DNA from: Comamonas thiooxydans
Lineage (GTDB): Bacteria > Pseudomonadota > Gammaproteobacteria > Burkholderiales > Burkholderiaceae_C
Assembly: GCF_000964545.1 (NCBI RefSeq)
Contig: NZ_BBVD01000009.1
Coordinates: forward strand, 243,531 to 307,530
Direction of reading: 5' to 3'
Length of the DNA stretch: 64,000 nt
A program made the position numbers and the translations under genes. Shown one piece after another: positions 40,407-49,164 of this stretch (the stretch's first letter is position 1; the number at the start of each line of letters is the position of its first letter). The notes below the pieces were generated by a model. It searched no databases. It worked only from the letters and a program-made list of their open reading frames with translations, and was not told the DNA's origin.

Positions 40407-41696
40407 TTACTGGCGCGCGCCGATGATGGGCACTGCGGTATCGAGGGCGATCACACCGTGGTCGGTGTAATGCTTGGTGCCATTGCCTTGGTCAACGGCC
40501 CAGCGCACCTTGGATGTGCCTTGGATGGCGCCAATCAGCAGCTCCATCTTGTCGTCGTGGTCGAATTCCTTCTCCTTCCAGAAGAAGGGCATGCCACCAT
40601 GGCGGCTGGAAGCAAACGCTTGCGCCAGAGCCTGGCCGCCCAGCAGCAGCGCGCGATCCACGGCATGGGTCGTGCCGAAGCTGGCCGGCACGATGCAGGA
40701 GCTTTCCTGATCGCTGGTGTGGCTGGCGCAGTACTTGATGGTGTCGCCGGCATAGAAGCGGATGGGGCGCGGCTGCTTGCAGATCAGAATGCCGTTCCAC
40801 AGACCCACTTCGCCCAGGAACAGAGGATGACGCTCGGCCTGGCTGGCGCGGGTCAGTGCGTTGGCCTGGAATGCGCGGAAATCCTTGTCCTGCGAGAACT
40901 GGTGATATTGAGCGGGGCTCACCATCAGCATGCGCAGAGGGGAATCGTCGGCGGCATGGTCGCCTGGCAGACGGATCGCAGGGGGCGGCAGCGCGATGGA
41001 CTCCACCAGCGTGCGGCAGGCATCCACAATCGTCATAGTCAGCGCATCGGTGGATGCGATATCCATTTCGCCGGCATTGACCGCGAAGCCCTTGATCGCA
41101 TCGCCATCGGCCACATAGTGGCGGTTCTTGGTGGGAGCCAGCACGGGGTTGACCGCAATCGCTTCAAAGTCCGCGTGCTCTTCGGTGGGAATGGCCCACT
41201 CGATGTTGTTGTGGAAGCCGCGCGCGCCGGCCAGGTGCATCAGCGATCCCTGGTCCTGGTAGCGATCCATCAGGCCTTGGGCGATGGGACGGCCAATCTT
41301 GCGAAACTCGACGGGCGAGCGCAGGTCGGTCATGGTGTCGCCCACATCCACGGGGAAACGCGCCTGGTTGACACGCACGCGGGCCTTGTCCAGCGACACG
41401 CCCGTGCCCTTGCCCTCGGCCATGCGGGCACCCATGATGGGGTACGCGCCTACGGGCTGCACAAAGTGGAATTCCACCTCATCGCCCTTGCCGCGCGACA
41501 GGTCAACGGTACGCACAATGGGCATATCGTTGGTGGTCTGCTTGCGCAGCGTTGCAGCTGCCGAGCCCTCGCCCTTGGGCATGGTGCCCACCATCTGGTT
41601 GAGCTTGGAGTTGCGCTGCATGGACTGCGCGAACAGTCCGGCAGCTTGTACGAACTGCGCATTGGACGAACCTGCGCCTACACTGGTCTTGGACAT
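40407..41696 (-). CDS. Major capsid protein (DUF4043/N4-gp56-like)
   Basis: 429 residues, starting MSKTSVGAGSSNAQFVQAAGLFAQSMQRNSKLNQMVGTMP. The sequence LRKQTTNDMPIVRTVDLSRGKGDEVEFHFVQPVGAYPIMG matches the DUF4043 family of HK97-fold capsids, as do DVGDTMTDLRSPVEFRKIGRPIAQGLMDRYQD and the late TIKYCASHTSDQESSCIVPASFGTTHAVDRALLLGGQALAQAF. It self-assembles into the icosahedral head on the scaffold encoded just upstream. Confidence 0.9.
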   Translation of the reverse strand: MSKTSVGAGSSNAQFVQAAGLFAQSMQRNSKLNQMVGTMPKGEGSAAATLRKQTTNDMPIVRTVDLSRGKGDEVEFHFVQPVGAYPIMGARMAEGKGTGVSLDKARVRVNQARFPVDVGDTMTDLRSPVEFRKIGRPIAQGLMDRYQDQGSLMHLAGARGFHNNIEWAIPTEEHADFEAIAVNPVLAPTKNRHYVADGDAIKGFAVNAGEMDIASTDALTMTIVDACRTLVESIALPPPAIRLPGDHAADDSPLRMLMVSPAQYHQFSQDKDFRAFQANALTRASQAERHPLFLGEVGLWNGILICKQPRPIRFYAGDTIKYCASHTSDQESSCIVPASFGTTHAVDRALLLGGQALAQAFASSRHGGMPFFWKEKEFDHDDKMELLIGAIQGTSKVRWAVDQGNGTKHYTDHGVIALDTAVPIIGARQ

Positions 41697-41721
41697 ATCA
41701 AGTCCTCCTGCTATGGGACAA

Positions 41722-41746
41722 GGGCGCTCTCATCACGAGATGGCCC
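41722..41746 (-). promoter_or_regulatory. Hairpin between scaffold and capsid genes
   Basis: GGGC...GCCC arms with an inner CTC-ATCAC-GAG hairpin; the same CTCATCACGAG core recurs at 42931-42953. It has no T-tract. RNA processing or partial termination between head genes is possible. Confidence 0.4.
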
Positions 41747-41774
41747 GGGAAATGGTTTGTGGCGGGCCTGACGG

Positions 41775-42818
41775 CTACACCACGCTATTCATCAGACTGG
41801 TCTGGCGGTCGCGGGGCAGGCTGCTCACGTACTCCAACAGAGCGGCCGGATCGCTGGCCAGCGCAACTGCGCGTTCTGCCTCCGTGCCTGCGGGTGCCGC
41901 TCCGGGCAGACTCGACAGGCTCACGGGGGGCTCGGTCTTGGCGTTGGCCAGGGCCTTGGCCACTGCTTCGGCCGTGGGATCACCAGCCGCCGTGCCGGCC
42001 GTGCCCGCATGGAACTTCTTGAACTGGCCGAGCAGGTCAATCACATCCTGGGCGGTACCCGCTTGCAGGGTGCGGTCGATGGCTGCCTGCATGTATCCAG
42101 GCTGACCAGACTTCCAGCTGGCGAACTCCTTGGATTCAGCAACTTCAAAGGCATCTTTGTGTGCGTCCAGAATCTTCTGGGCGTGCACCTGCTCTGCCGT
42201 CACGGCCTGCTCACGGGCTTGCGCCTCGCGTTGGGGTGCCAATGCAGCCTCCACTCGCGCGGCGACTTGATCAGCAACCAGCTTGTTAATGCCGGCTGCA
42301 ATGTCTTCTTCGGAAAAGCTCCCGAACAGAGAGGCGTCAGCGCCACCGTCCACCAGGCTCTTGGCCGCTGCTAGGTTCTGGTCGGCCTGGGTCGGTGCCT
42401 TCCCGGCATCCGCACGGGCTTGGGCTTCGGCCTGGGCATGCTGCAGATTGGCAGCCTGTGCGGCCGTCATCTGCTCCAGCTGGGCGCGCAGTTGGTCGCG
42501 CTCGGCAATAGCCGAGTCGCGCGCGGTGCGTGCCTCTGTCAGCTTTTCATAGGGGATGGTGTAGCCACCGGACTTGCTTGCAATGGGCGCGCCCTCGTGC
42601 TCTTCCTGAGCCGATGCGTTTGCGGCAGTGCCTGCTGTGGTGGCTGTGTTGGCGGCTTCAGCGCCGGCGGCAGCTTCAGTAGCGGCCTGGGTGCTCTCGG
42701 CGTTTGCCGGGGCGGCCGTGCCTTGGGTTGCAGAAACGCCAGAAGACCCGGAAGCATCCGCATCCAGATCCAATTCGCCTGCAAAGGCTGCTGCCAAGAG
42801 TTTTTGAGCTTCGTTCAC
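41775..42818 (-). CDS. Capsid scaffolding protein
   Basis: 347 residues with a GTG start (MNEAQKLLAAAFAGELDLDADASG). It has an acidic, Ala/Thr-rich N-terminal region (residues 20-85) followed by long coiled-coil helix (ARTARDSAIAERDQLRAQLEQMTAAQAANLQHAQAEAQ). The C-terminal helical segment is LLEYVSSLPRDRQTSLMNSVV. The acidic start and coiled coil, and the position between portal and capsid genes, are characteristic of podovirus scaffolds, which leave the procapsid before packaging. Confidence 0.85.
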   Translation of the reverse strand: MNEAQKLLAAAFAGELDLDADASGSSGVSATQGTAAPANAESTQAATEAAAGAEAANTATTAGTAANASAQEEHEGAPIASKSGGYTIPYEKLTEARTARDSAIAERDQLRAQLEQMTAAQAANLQHAQAEAQARADAGKAPTQADQNLAAAKSLVDGGADASLFGSFSEEDIAAGINKLVADQVAARVEAALAPQREAQAREQAVTAEQVHAQKILDAHKDAFEVAESKEFASWKSGQPGYMQAAIDRTLQAGTAQDVIDLLGQFKKFHAGTAGTAAGDPTAEAVAKALANAKTEPPVSLSSLPGAAPAGTEAERAVALASDPAALLEYVSSLPRDRQTSLMNSVV

Positions 42819-42930
42819 TCTGCTGTGCTCCGTTCCCAGCTATCCGGCTGGGCCTGTTGGTGGGGCACACCGATTCGAGGATCAGGCCAGGGCCGAAGCC
42901 CTGACCATCACACTCTCCAGCGGTGGGAAT

Positions 42931-42953
42931 GGGCCGACTCATCACGAGTGGGC
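42931..42953 (-). promoter_or_regulatory. Hairpin between portal and scaffold genes
   Basis: GGGCCGACTC-ATCAC-GAGTGGGCTG: a stem of about 7 bp with one mismatch. It shares the CTCATCACGAG core with 41722-41746, so the two hairpins flank the scaffold gene. Confidence 0.4.
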
Positions 42954-43012
42954 TGTATCTCTTCGCTTTCGCGCTTCGATGGAATGAAGTGTCTCCGGTC
43001 GTCGCGCGGCGG

Positions 43013-43030
43013 TCTAACTCTAGTGGGGTA
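43013..43030 (-). promoter_or_regulatory. Late-block boundary motif, copy d (degenerate)
   Basis: TCTAACTCTAGTGGGGTA, 13 of 18 matches to copy a, just after the portal stop. It is 195 nt upstream of the scaffold start. Confidence 0.4.
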
Positions 43031-43036
43031 CAGCCG

Positions 43037-45322
43037 CTAAACCAGGTTGTCGCCCGTGCGCGGAGTCTCTATTCCCTGCATGCCGGTACCGGCCTCCTGG
43101 GGCACTGGTGGGTATGCAGGGCTGGTGTTCTCCCGCACCTCCGGCGGCGCGCCGGCTTCGGTACCAACACCTGCTGCAGCCGCGCCCGCGCCTTCCGGTC
43201 CTTGACCCTGGATGTAAGGGCTCTTGATGTTCATGGCTGCCGTTTGGCTGGCTGTGGGGAAATTCGGGTCGTCGCCGCCAGGGTTCGGTGCCTGGTAGCC
43301 GGCTCCCTTCATGATTTCGTCCGCGATGGGCGCAATCATCGGCATCTGGGCCACCTGGGCGCCGCCCTGCATGGCGCTGTACGCCGCCTGCACGCCGACC
43401 TGCACTTGCTGGGCCGCCAGCAGCTTCTCGCGCGCCGCCACTTCGCGCTCGCGCAGGTCCAGCTCTCGCATCTTGAGGTCGCGTTGCAGCTCCTGCTCGA
43501 TCTGCTTGCGCAGTTGCTCGGGGTCGGTCTGCTGGGTCGCGTTCTTGATGACCGTGATGATTTCTTCCTTGCGTGGCAAGTCCATCAGATCCAGCATGAA
43601 CGGCATCACCACCTGCTGCATCTGAGGCGGCAAGGCCTTGACGGCTTCGGACAAGGCCGCAAGCTGCTGAGCGCGGAAGCTCGATGACGATGGCACATCC
43701 GACAAGGCCACTTTGAGGCGCGTGCGCTGCACATCATTGGACAGATAGCGCAGCCCGCCCTCTTCCACGGTTTCATTGAGCACCACGGTGCGGGGCGGAT
43801 TGATAGTGTCGCCCTCGATCACGATCACCTCGCGCTCCTCGCCCAGGTCCTCGATCTCCAGTGCCAGGATCAGCTCGCCCACCATGGCGCGCCCTTCCTT
43901 GAAGTTGTCCATCAGGTCGGCAATGCTGATCTGCGACTGCTCTACCTGGGTCTGCTCCTGCACGCCACTGGTCGCATTGCCCTTCTGCCCCTGGAAAGCT
44001 GCGGTGATGGATCCGACACGCTGCAGCGCCGCGCGGCTGTCGGCCATCATCTGCAACTGCTGATTGTTGAGCTGAAAGTCGCGCTTGACCTCAAAGCGCG
44101 CGCCTGTCTGGGACATGGCTGTGGGGTCCAGCACAATATCCGCGTCCGGTCGGGCAATCTGGCGCCGGAATTGCTCATCCGACATAGCCACCGCGCCCTT
44201 GGTACGCTCGGTCCGGGTGCTGGCCATGCCCCAACGCAGCTTGGCAATGGAGCTATTGAGGTTGTCCTGCGGAAAGATCATGTCGCGCACCAGGCCGAAC
44301 GGCACGCGCGTCATGTCCTCGCGGTAGCCCCAGAACGGCACATATGGGAAATGCGGGTGCGGATAGGGGCTGGCGCTGTCATGCAGCATGTGCGGCCCCA
44401 TCCAATAAGAGCGGCGCATGCGTGCAACGGTGGCGCGCTCCAGCTTGCCCTGGCCGCCAGCCACCGCGGCCTGATGGGCTGGGTTTGTCACATCAAACTC
44501 GACCACCCTGCCGCCGCGCATCTTGAGCAGCACGACATTGACCCAGCGCCGGTACCAGAGCTCGCCCAGGCACACCTCGTCCGACTCATGGCGGTACCAG
44601 GCCTGCTCGCGCGTGGTCCAGGCGCGATTGGCATCGGCAGCCGAGAGCAACCCGGTCGATACGCCACCTTCGGTCACATAGCCACCGTATCCGCCCAGGC
44701 CACTGACGGTCTGCGCCTGCATGATCAGCTGCGCCATGTTCTCAAACGCGCGCGCAGTTCGCTCCTTGCTGATGAAGCGCTCGCGCAGCAGCCAGCGCGC
44801 ATCGGATAGATCCTTTTCAGAGGCGCGCATATCCCAATGGATTTCATTGCGGTGGATGTAGTGGCAGCGGGTCTTGTACTCGAGCGGGTTGCTGCTGCGC
44901 GCCACCTCTACCCAGCCCAGGCCCACGGCCGCCTGCGGCTTGAAGGCCTCGCTCATGGCCGCATCCGCCTTGGAAAAGCGCTCGGCCTGGTTGAGCCGGT
45001 AGTTCAGCGCGTCGGCCACATCCTTGCCTGTGGGGTCGCCGTCCGGGGTCACTCGCCAATCTGTGCGCGTCTTAGCCTCAAACCCGCAGATAGCCGCAAT
45101 GGCCGGGCCAATCACGTTCTCTTTGGCCGGCGGCACGCCCGTCGCCTGCAGGCGCTTGAGCAGTTCGGTGCTCAGCTGGTTGCCATCGGCATAGTCGGCC
45201 TCCTTGTCGGCTGCCGCGCGCCAGGGTGGCTGATCAATGCATTCCTGCACGATCTTGGCGTATTCCAGCACGGTCATGGGCTCTCCCAGATCCGCGTTTT
45301 GAGGGGGCTTGATGTATTGCAT
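43037..45322 (-). CDS. Phage portal protein (P22-like)
   Basis: 761 residues from ATG 45322 (MQYIKPPQNADLGEPMTVLE); a TTG 21 nt upstream is the alternative. Podovirus portal features include a large helical core, with a wing/stem region around MIFPQDNLNSSIAKLRWGMASTRTERTKGA and an RDFQLNNQQLQMMADSRAALQRVGSIT helix. A long Ala/Gln-rich C-terminal coiled coil (QQTDPEQLRKQIEQELQRDLKMRELDLREREVAAREKLLAAQQVQ) resembles the barrel of P22-type portals. It forms the dodecameric DNA gate at one vertex. It starts 8 nt after the large terminase. Confidence 0.88.
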   Translation of the reverse strand: MQYIKPPQNADLGEPMTVLEYAKIVQECIDQPPWRAAADKEADYADGNQLSTELLKRLQATGVPPAKENVIGPAIAAICGFEAKTRTDWRVTPDGDPTGKDVADALNYRLNQAERFSKADAAMSEAFKPQAAVGLGWVEVARSSNPLEYKTRCHYIHRNEIHWDMRASEKDLSDARWLLRERFISKERTARAFENMAQLIMQAQTVSGLGGYGGYVTEGGVSTGLLSAADANRAWTTREQAWYRHESDEVCLGELWYRRWVNVVLLKMRGGRVVEFDVTNPAHQAAVAGGQGKLERATVARMRRSYWMGPHMLHDSASPYPHPHFPYVPFWGYREDMTRVPFGLVRDMIFPQDNLNSSIAKLRWGMASTRTERTKGAVAMSDEQFRRQIARPDADIVLDPTAMSQTGARFEVKRDFQLNNQQLQMMADSRAALQRVGSITAAFQGQKGNATSGVQEQTQVEQSQISIADLMDNFKEGRAMVGELILALEIEDLGEEREVIVIEGDTINPPRTVVLNETVEEGGLRYLSNDVQRTRLKVALSDVPSSSSFRAQQLAALSEAVKALPPQMQQVVMPFMLDLMDLPRKEEIITVIKNATQQTDPEQLRKQIEQELQRDLKMRELDLREREVAAREKLLAAQQVQVGVQAAYSAMQGGAQVAQMPMIAPIADEIMKGAGYQAPNPGGDDPNFPTASQTAAMNIKSPYIQGQGPEGAGAAAAGVGTEAGAPPEVRENTSPAYPPVPQEAGTGMQGIETPRTGDNLV

Positions 45323-45330
45323 GGTTGCTC

Positions 45331-46929
45331 TCACGCGCGCCAATCGGGCGCTTCAGGTTCTTCGTAGCTGGAATGACTGGAGCCGTAGCTGTCATCGCTC
45401 GGGATGTACAGCCCGGTTTCCTTCGCCTGGGCCCACTGCCGGTGCGCGTCCGCGCCTTCGGTGCATCCGTTGCCCTTGTCTGGCTCATTGATGAACTTGG
45501 CCAAGGCAGTGCTGTATTTCTTCTTGTAGCCGCGCAGGCGCTCGACCCCAAAGGCGCAGCGCTCCTTGTCGTACCAGGCGCCCTTCATGTGCTTGCGCAG
45601 GGTGTTGATGCCGGTCTGCAGCTCTGTGATGCGCGGCACGATGACAAAGCTCTGGCCCGGCATCAGCGCCTGCAGCTGCTCTTGGGTGGACTTGTTGTAG
45701 TCGCCCAGACGCTTGTGCGCCGCGTCGTGTGGCAGGTAGTGCTTGCCGAAGACATAGCCCAGACCCTGCAGGTGGCGCACGTAGTGGCGCAGATCCTCGT
45801 CGTGCTCTTCGTAGTAGTCGATGAACCGATCTTCGCCGCGCAGGGACTGGGCAAACCAGATAGCGCAGCCATCGCTCGCCCCAATGTCCCAGAAGGTGTA
45901 CACGGGCAAATCCAGCACTGGCACCTTGCAGATGCCGCCGCGCTTGGTGACAACCTGCAGCACCTTGGTGAGATAGTGCCCTTCGGTGGACTGCTGGAAT
46001 GCTTCGGCTGGAGTGCTGGGGTACTCCTGCCACATGCGTTCTTCGCGCCCTGCAAAGTCGGCGGCCTGGGTGGCCACGTACCAGGCGCGCTGGTCCAGGT
46101 CGATGGAGCAACCGGCCTCTTGCTCGATGCGCTCAAAGTATTCATGCTGCTCTGGCGTGATTTCCACCAGGGAGCTGTCCATGCGGTAGTTCGGCTCTTG
46201 CCACCAGGCATAGAAGTGGAAACGGTAGTCGCGCACGGTCAACTTGACATGCGTGTAATGCAGCGTTTCGGCGCGGCTCGATAGCTCGTAGAACTCGCCG
46301 TTGGCACCCTCTGCAGTGCTCTCGATCACCAGAATGCCGTTAGTAGGCACTGCCGGGATGGAGCCTGTCATCACTTCCTTGGCTTTCTCGGGATACTTCG
46401 CGCAGATCTTGCCGAACTCCGAGATATGCAGGCGGTGGATGGTGCCCGATCGCATGGATGTAGCCACACGCACCGAGCTATTGTTGTGCGCGAAAAGCAG
46501 CTCCGTCGCGCTGTCGCGCTTCAGAGGAAAGCGCTCGCGGATCTCATCGGGCAGGTTGTTGTACGCATAGCGCACCTTGTCCCGAAAGATCACCTCAGCG
46601 GCTTCTCGGTCCTGGGCAATGATGCCGCAGCGCTGGTCAGCGTTGAAAAGCGCATGGTCCAGCCAGAGGATGGCGATCAGGGTTGTGAAACCCAGCTGGC
46701 GCGCCTTGAGAATGATGTTGCGATGCCAAAGCCGCTTCAGGAAGCGCTTCTGGGCGCGATTGGGCTTGAAGGGGACCGAGTAAGCATCATCGTCCCCATC
46801 GCCCTTGATCATGATCTTGTAGAGGCACCCCGAAAAGATGCGCCACTCAGGATCAGCCAGGCAGCGCTCCAGCTCCTCCGGGTTGTTCGGGATCTGATTC
46901 AGGGGGGTCGTGTGCACCAGGCCGGCCAT
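45331..46929 (-). CDS. Terminase large subunit
   Basis: 532 residues from ATG 46929. Motor domain: an adenine-contact/Walker A-like KARQLGFTT (residues 75-83) and Walker B-type LHISEFG (167-173), with a VIEST coupling strand near 200. Nuclease domain: YTFWDIGASDG with Asp 348, followed by further acidic metal ligands. It packages DNA into the procapsid with the portal and small subunit. The C-terminus ends in a Ser/Tyr/Glu-rich tail (YGSSHSSYEEPEAPDWRA). Start codon overlaps are tight on both sides. Confidence 0.93.
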   Translation of the reverse strand: MAGLVHTTPLNQIPNNPEELERCLADPEWRIFSGCLYKIMIKGDGDDDAYSVPFKPNRAQKRFLKRLWHRNIILKARQLGFTTLIAILWLDHALFNADQRCGIIAQDREAAEVIFRDKVRYAYNNLPDEIRERFPLKRDSATELLFAHNNSSVRVATSMRSGTIHRLHISEFGKICAKYPEKAKEVMTGSIPAVPTNGILVIESTAEGANGEFYELSSRAETLHYTHVKLTVRDYRFHFYAWWQEPNYRMDSSLVEITPEQHEYFERIEQEAGCSIDLDQRAWYVATQAADFAGREERMWQEYPSTPAEAFQQSTEGHYLTKVLQVVTKRGGICKVPVLDLPVYTFWDIGASDGCAIWFAQSLRGEDRFIDYYEEHDEDLRHYVRHLQGLGYVFGKHYLPHDAAHKRLGDYNKSTQEQLQALMPGQSFVIVPRITELQTGINTLRKHMKGAWYDKERCAFGVERLRGYKKKYSTALAKFINEPDKGNGCTEGADAHRQWAQAKETGLYIPSDDSYGSSHSSYEEPEAPDWRA

Positions 46930-46931
46930 GG

Positions 46932-47861
46932 TCAATCGTCCTCGTCATCCTGCGCGGACGGATTGGGATTGACTGGCAAGGCCGAAGACCCAGGGGGCTG
47001 AGCTGGGCGCTCCGGATCCTCTGCAATCGGTGTGAAGCCGTTATTGCTGCTTGATGCCACGCGCATCAGCAAGGCCTTGAGCGGATCGGTCTTCTGCTCG
47101 TTGTCGCGCTCGTACAGGCCAAGGTGCTTGAAGAGCTTCTCCATGGCCGCGGCCTTGTCATGCACCTGAATCTCTATGCCGTGCTTGCCGTGCTTGGCGC
47201 CGGCATACAGGGACAACGCTGCAGGGGACAGCGTTCTGGTGTCCTTGAGCACCACACGGCTTTGGCCGTCACCAAAGCACTCGGGGCAGGTTGGGTGCGG
47301 CGGCTTGAGAGGGGTGTAGCCAATGCCGCCTTGGTGCTCGAAGGCCTCTAGGTCATTGCCAGAAGAAACCCACTGCTCAACGTCATAGTTCATCTCTGCC
47401 ACGGTGCGTTGCCACTTGTGGCCCTCGCCATGACAGTGGCGGCAGCAGCCGATCTTGACCTCCACCAGCTCACGGGCGTCTGCCGTGGCGATGTGCCAGG
47501 CTTCTGTGACTACTCTGTCTGCGCTGATCTGGGTGCGCTTCTGTTGCTCTTGCCGTGCTATCGAAATTGCAGCTTGAACACTAACATTTACCAACAGGCG
47601 ACCTGCTTGCTCGTTGGCAGTGGCCTTGCTGTAGCCCGCACGGATGGCTGCCTGGGTCGCATTGCAATCGACCAAATACTCATCGACAAAGCGCTGCTGC
47701 TTGACAGTCAGACGGCTGTGGTGCGCGTCCCGCATGGGCGCGGCTTTGCCTGCTGGCTTCCTCTTGCCTGCAGGCTGCTTGGGGGACTTCGATTTTTTAG
47801 GGGGTTCTCCGGGCCTCTTACCCGCTGGAATGGGTGCCATGCCCGGAATGCTGCGGGGCAT
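46932..47861 (-). CDS. Terminase small subunit (Terminase_2-type)
   Basis: 309 residues. A Lys/Pro-rich N-terminal tail precedes the DNA-binding domain LTVKQQRFVDEYLVDCNATQAAIRAGYSKATANEQAGRLL, which is the Terminase_2 pattern. A zinc-ribbon-like insertion follows (CCRHCHGEGH...CPECFGDG), then a C-terminal helix and an acidic tail ending DDEDD. It recognises the packaging site. It is the first gene of the head block, with boundary motif copy e only 12 nt upstream. Confidence 0.92.
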   Translation of the reverse strand: MPRSIPGMAPIPAGKRPGEPPKKSKSPKQPAGKRKPAGKAAPMRDAHHSRLTVKQQRFVDEYLVDCNATQAAIRAGYSKATANEQAGRLLVNVSVQAAISIARQEQQKRTQISADRVVTEAWHIATADARELVEVKIGCCRHCHGEGHKWQRTVAEMNYDVEQWVSSGNDLEAFEHQGGIGYTPLKPPHPTCPECFGDGQSRVVLKDTRTLSPAALSLYAGAKHGKHGIEIQVHDKAAAMEKLFKHLGLYERDNEQKTDPLKALLMRVASSSNNGFTPIAEDPERPAQPPGSSALPVNPNPSAQDDEDD

Positions 47862-47872
47862 GGCTTTGGGTG

Positions 47873-47890
47873 TCGAACCCTAGCCGGGTG
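47873..47890 (-). promoter_or_regulatory. Late-block boundary motif, copy e
   Basis: TCGAACCCTAGCCGGGTG, 16 of 18 matches to copy a, 12 nt before the terminase small-subunit ATG. This copy sits inside the likely 5' untranslated leader. Confidence 0.55.
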
Positions 47891-47941
47891 ACTTTCTTCT
47901 TTCCTCGACCGCTCGCACCGAGGCAGCCTGATGGGCGAGTG

Positions 47942-48490
47942 TTAGGACCCGCTCCTTGCGGCAGGAATAAAGCTCTCGCGCTTGATACCCGCCAAGGCGT
48001 TCAGCACCTCAAGCAATTCAGTGACAACACGCATGAGCTCTTTGACACGTTTTTCATAGTTCAGCATCGATCCAGGAATGCTGCTTTTCAACTTACTCTC
48101 CGTAAGTAGCAGAGATGCCAGCAACTGTGACTCCTCTTGAACCTTGGTCATCAATCTGGTTTCAGCTTCAGGGAACAAGGTTCCTGATGCGAGACTTTCG
48201 GACAGCACCGGACACTGCAGTGCAGTTGCAATATCTGCATAACCGGACCTTGGATAATCGCCCTCCGGTTTCCAGGTGGCCAGAAAGAGCCCAAGGCGAA
48301 ACTGCATTGCGCTTAGCTCGCCTCTAAGCCGAGGACCAATCATAAGAAGCTGTCGGCGCTGCACCTCGTGGCTCATTTTCTTGGGCGCGACAACGCCAAC
48401 CCATACCGCAACACCAGCAGCTAGCAATGCGCTGGCAGCAGTGCCAATCGCTCCAACGGCCTCAGGATTCCATCCCCACTCTGCAGCCAT
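47942..48490 (-). CDS. Membrane-anchored coiled-coil protein, unknown
   Basis: 182 residues from ATG 48490, with a very strong GGGAGGTGGAG ribosome site directly before it. One N-terminal membrane helix (AIGTAASALLAAGVAVWVGVVAP), then a soluble helical body with SQLLASLLLTESKLKSS and a basic segment YEKRVKELMRVVTELLEVLNAL. It lies between replication-side genes and the terminase block. Topology resembles small phage exclusion or accessory proteins; no function can be assigned. Confidence 0.7.
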   Translation of the reverse strand: MAAEWGWNPEAVGAIGTAASALLAAGVAVWVGVVAPKKMSHEVQRRQLLMIGPRLRGELSAMQFRLGLFLATWKPEGDYPRSGYADIATALQCPVLSESLASGTLFPEAETRLMTKVQEESQLLASLLLTESKLKSSIPGSMLNYEKRVKELMRVVTELLEVLNALAGIKRESFIPAARSGS

Positions 48491-48573
48491 CTCCACCTCC
48501 CTATGAACTTCCCTGCAGCATAGCTGGAAAGCAAAGATGTCCGCACACAGCAATCCAGCCCGCACCGGTATTG

Positions 48574-49131
48574 CTATTGGGCAAGCTGTAACACCTGCTG
48601 AGCTCCGTTGTCTGATCTACTGGCTTTCAGCGCCTTGTAGCGTCTGTCCACCTCTCTCAGCTGCTGCGCCATCTCCACCATGCGGGCCTCCATCTCCTGC
48701 ACGCGCTCCAGCGCAGAAGCCTCCAGCGCCTTACCTGCCAACATAGGCGCCAGCTGACGCGCCTCGGCCGGCACCAATGTCATCACTTCGTCGCCTTTCT
48801 CGATCTTGTAAATCCCGTTGGGCATGACCGTGCACGAGACAGCCTGTGCAGCCACATGCTGATGTAGCGGGCGATAGCACTGCTTGTGTGGGCTGATCAT
48901 GCCCTCGCCTCGCAGCACCTTGATGCGGTCGTCCACTGTGGTGGGCTTGAGCCCTGTCATGGCCACAATGCGCTCGCGCGTGGGCTCTCCGCCGGAATCG
49001 TTAATCTGCCTGATTGCCTCAAACACCAGCATGAGCGTCGGCGTCTCCTCCGTGGTTCCAAGATCCACGCCCCCATCACGGGCGCGGTGTGTCGATGTTC
49101 CAGAGGTTTGCTTTGCTTGTGTGGAATTCAT
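48574..49131 (-). CDS. Phage winged-helix DNA-binding protein
   Basis: 185 residues. The winged-helix region (residues 30-80) reads LMLVFEAIRQINDSGGEPTRERIVAMTGLKPTTVDDRIKVLRGEGMI. A second small beta domain (KIEKGDEVMTLVPAEARQLAPMLAG) and a C-terminal coiled coil (ALERVQEMEARMVEMAQQLREVDRRYKAL) follow. It probably controls early or late phage genes. No named family. Confidence 0.75.
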   Translation of the reverse strand: MNSTQAKQTSGTSTHRARDGGVDLGTTEETPTLMLVFEAIRQINDSGGEPTRERIVAMTGLKPTTVDDRIKVLRGEGMISPHKQCYRPLHQHVAAQAVSCTVMPNGIYKIEKGDEVMTLVPAEARQLAPMLAGKALEASALERVQEMEARMVEMAQQLREVDRRYKALKASRSDNGAQQVLQLAQ

Positions 49132-49164
49132 TGATGCTCCAGGGTATTTGGTTCGATACGCTTG

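Noticed and set aside
39290..41771. Long plus-strand frames opposite head genes
   Set aside because: They mirror the capsid and neighbouring genes and carry no recognisable domain.
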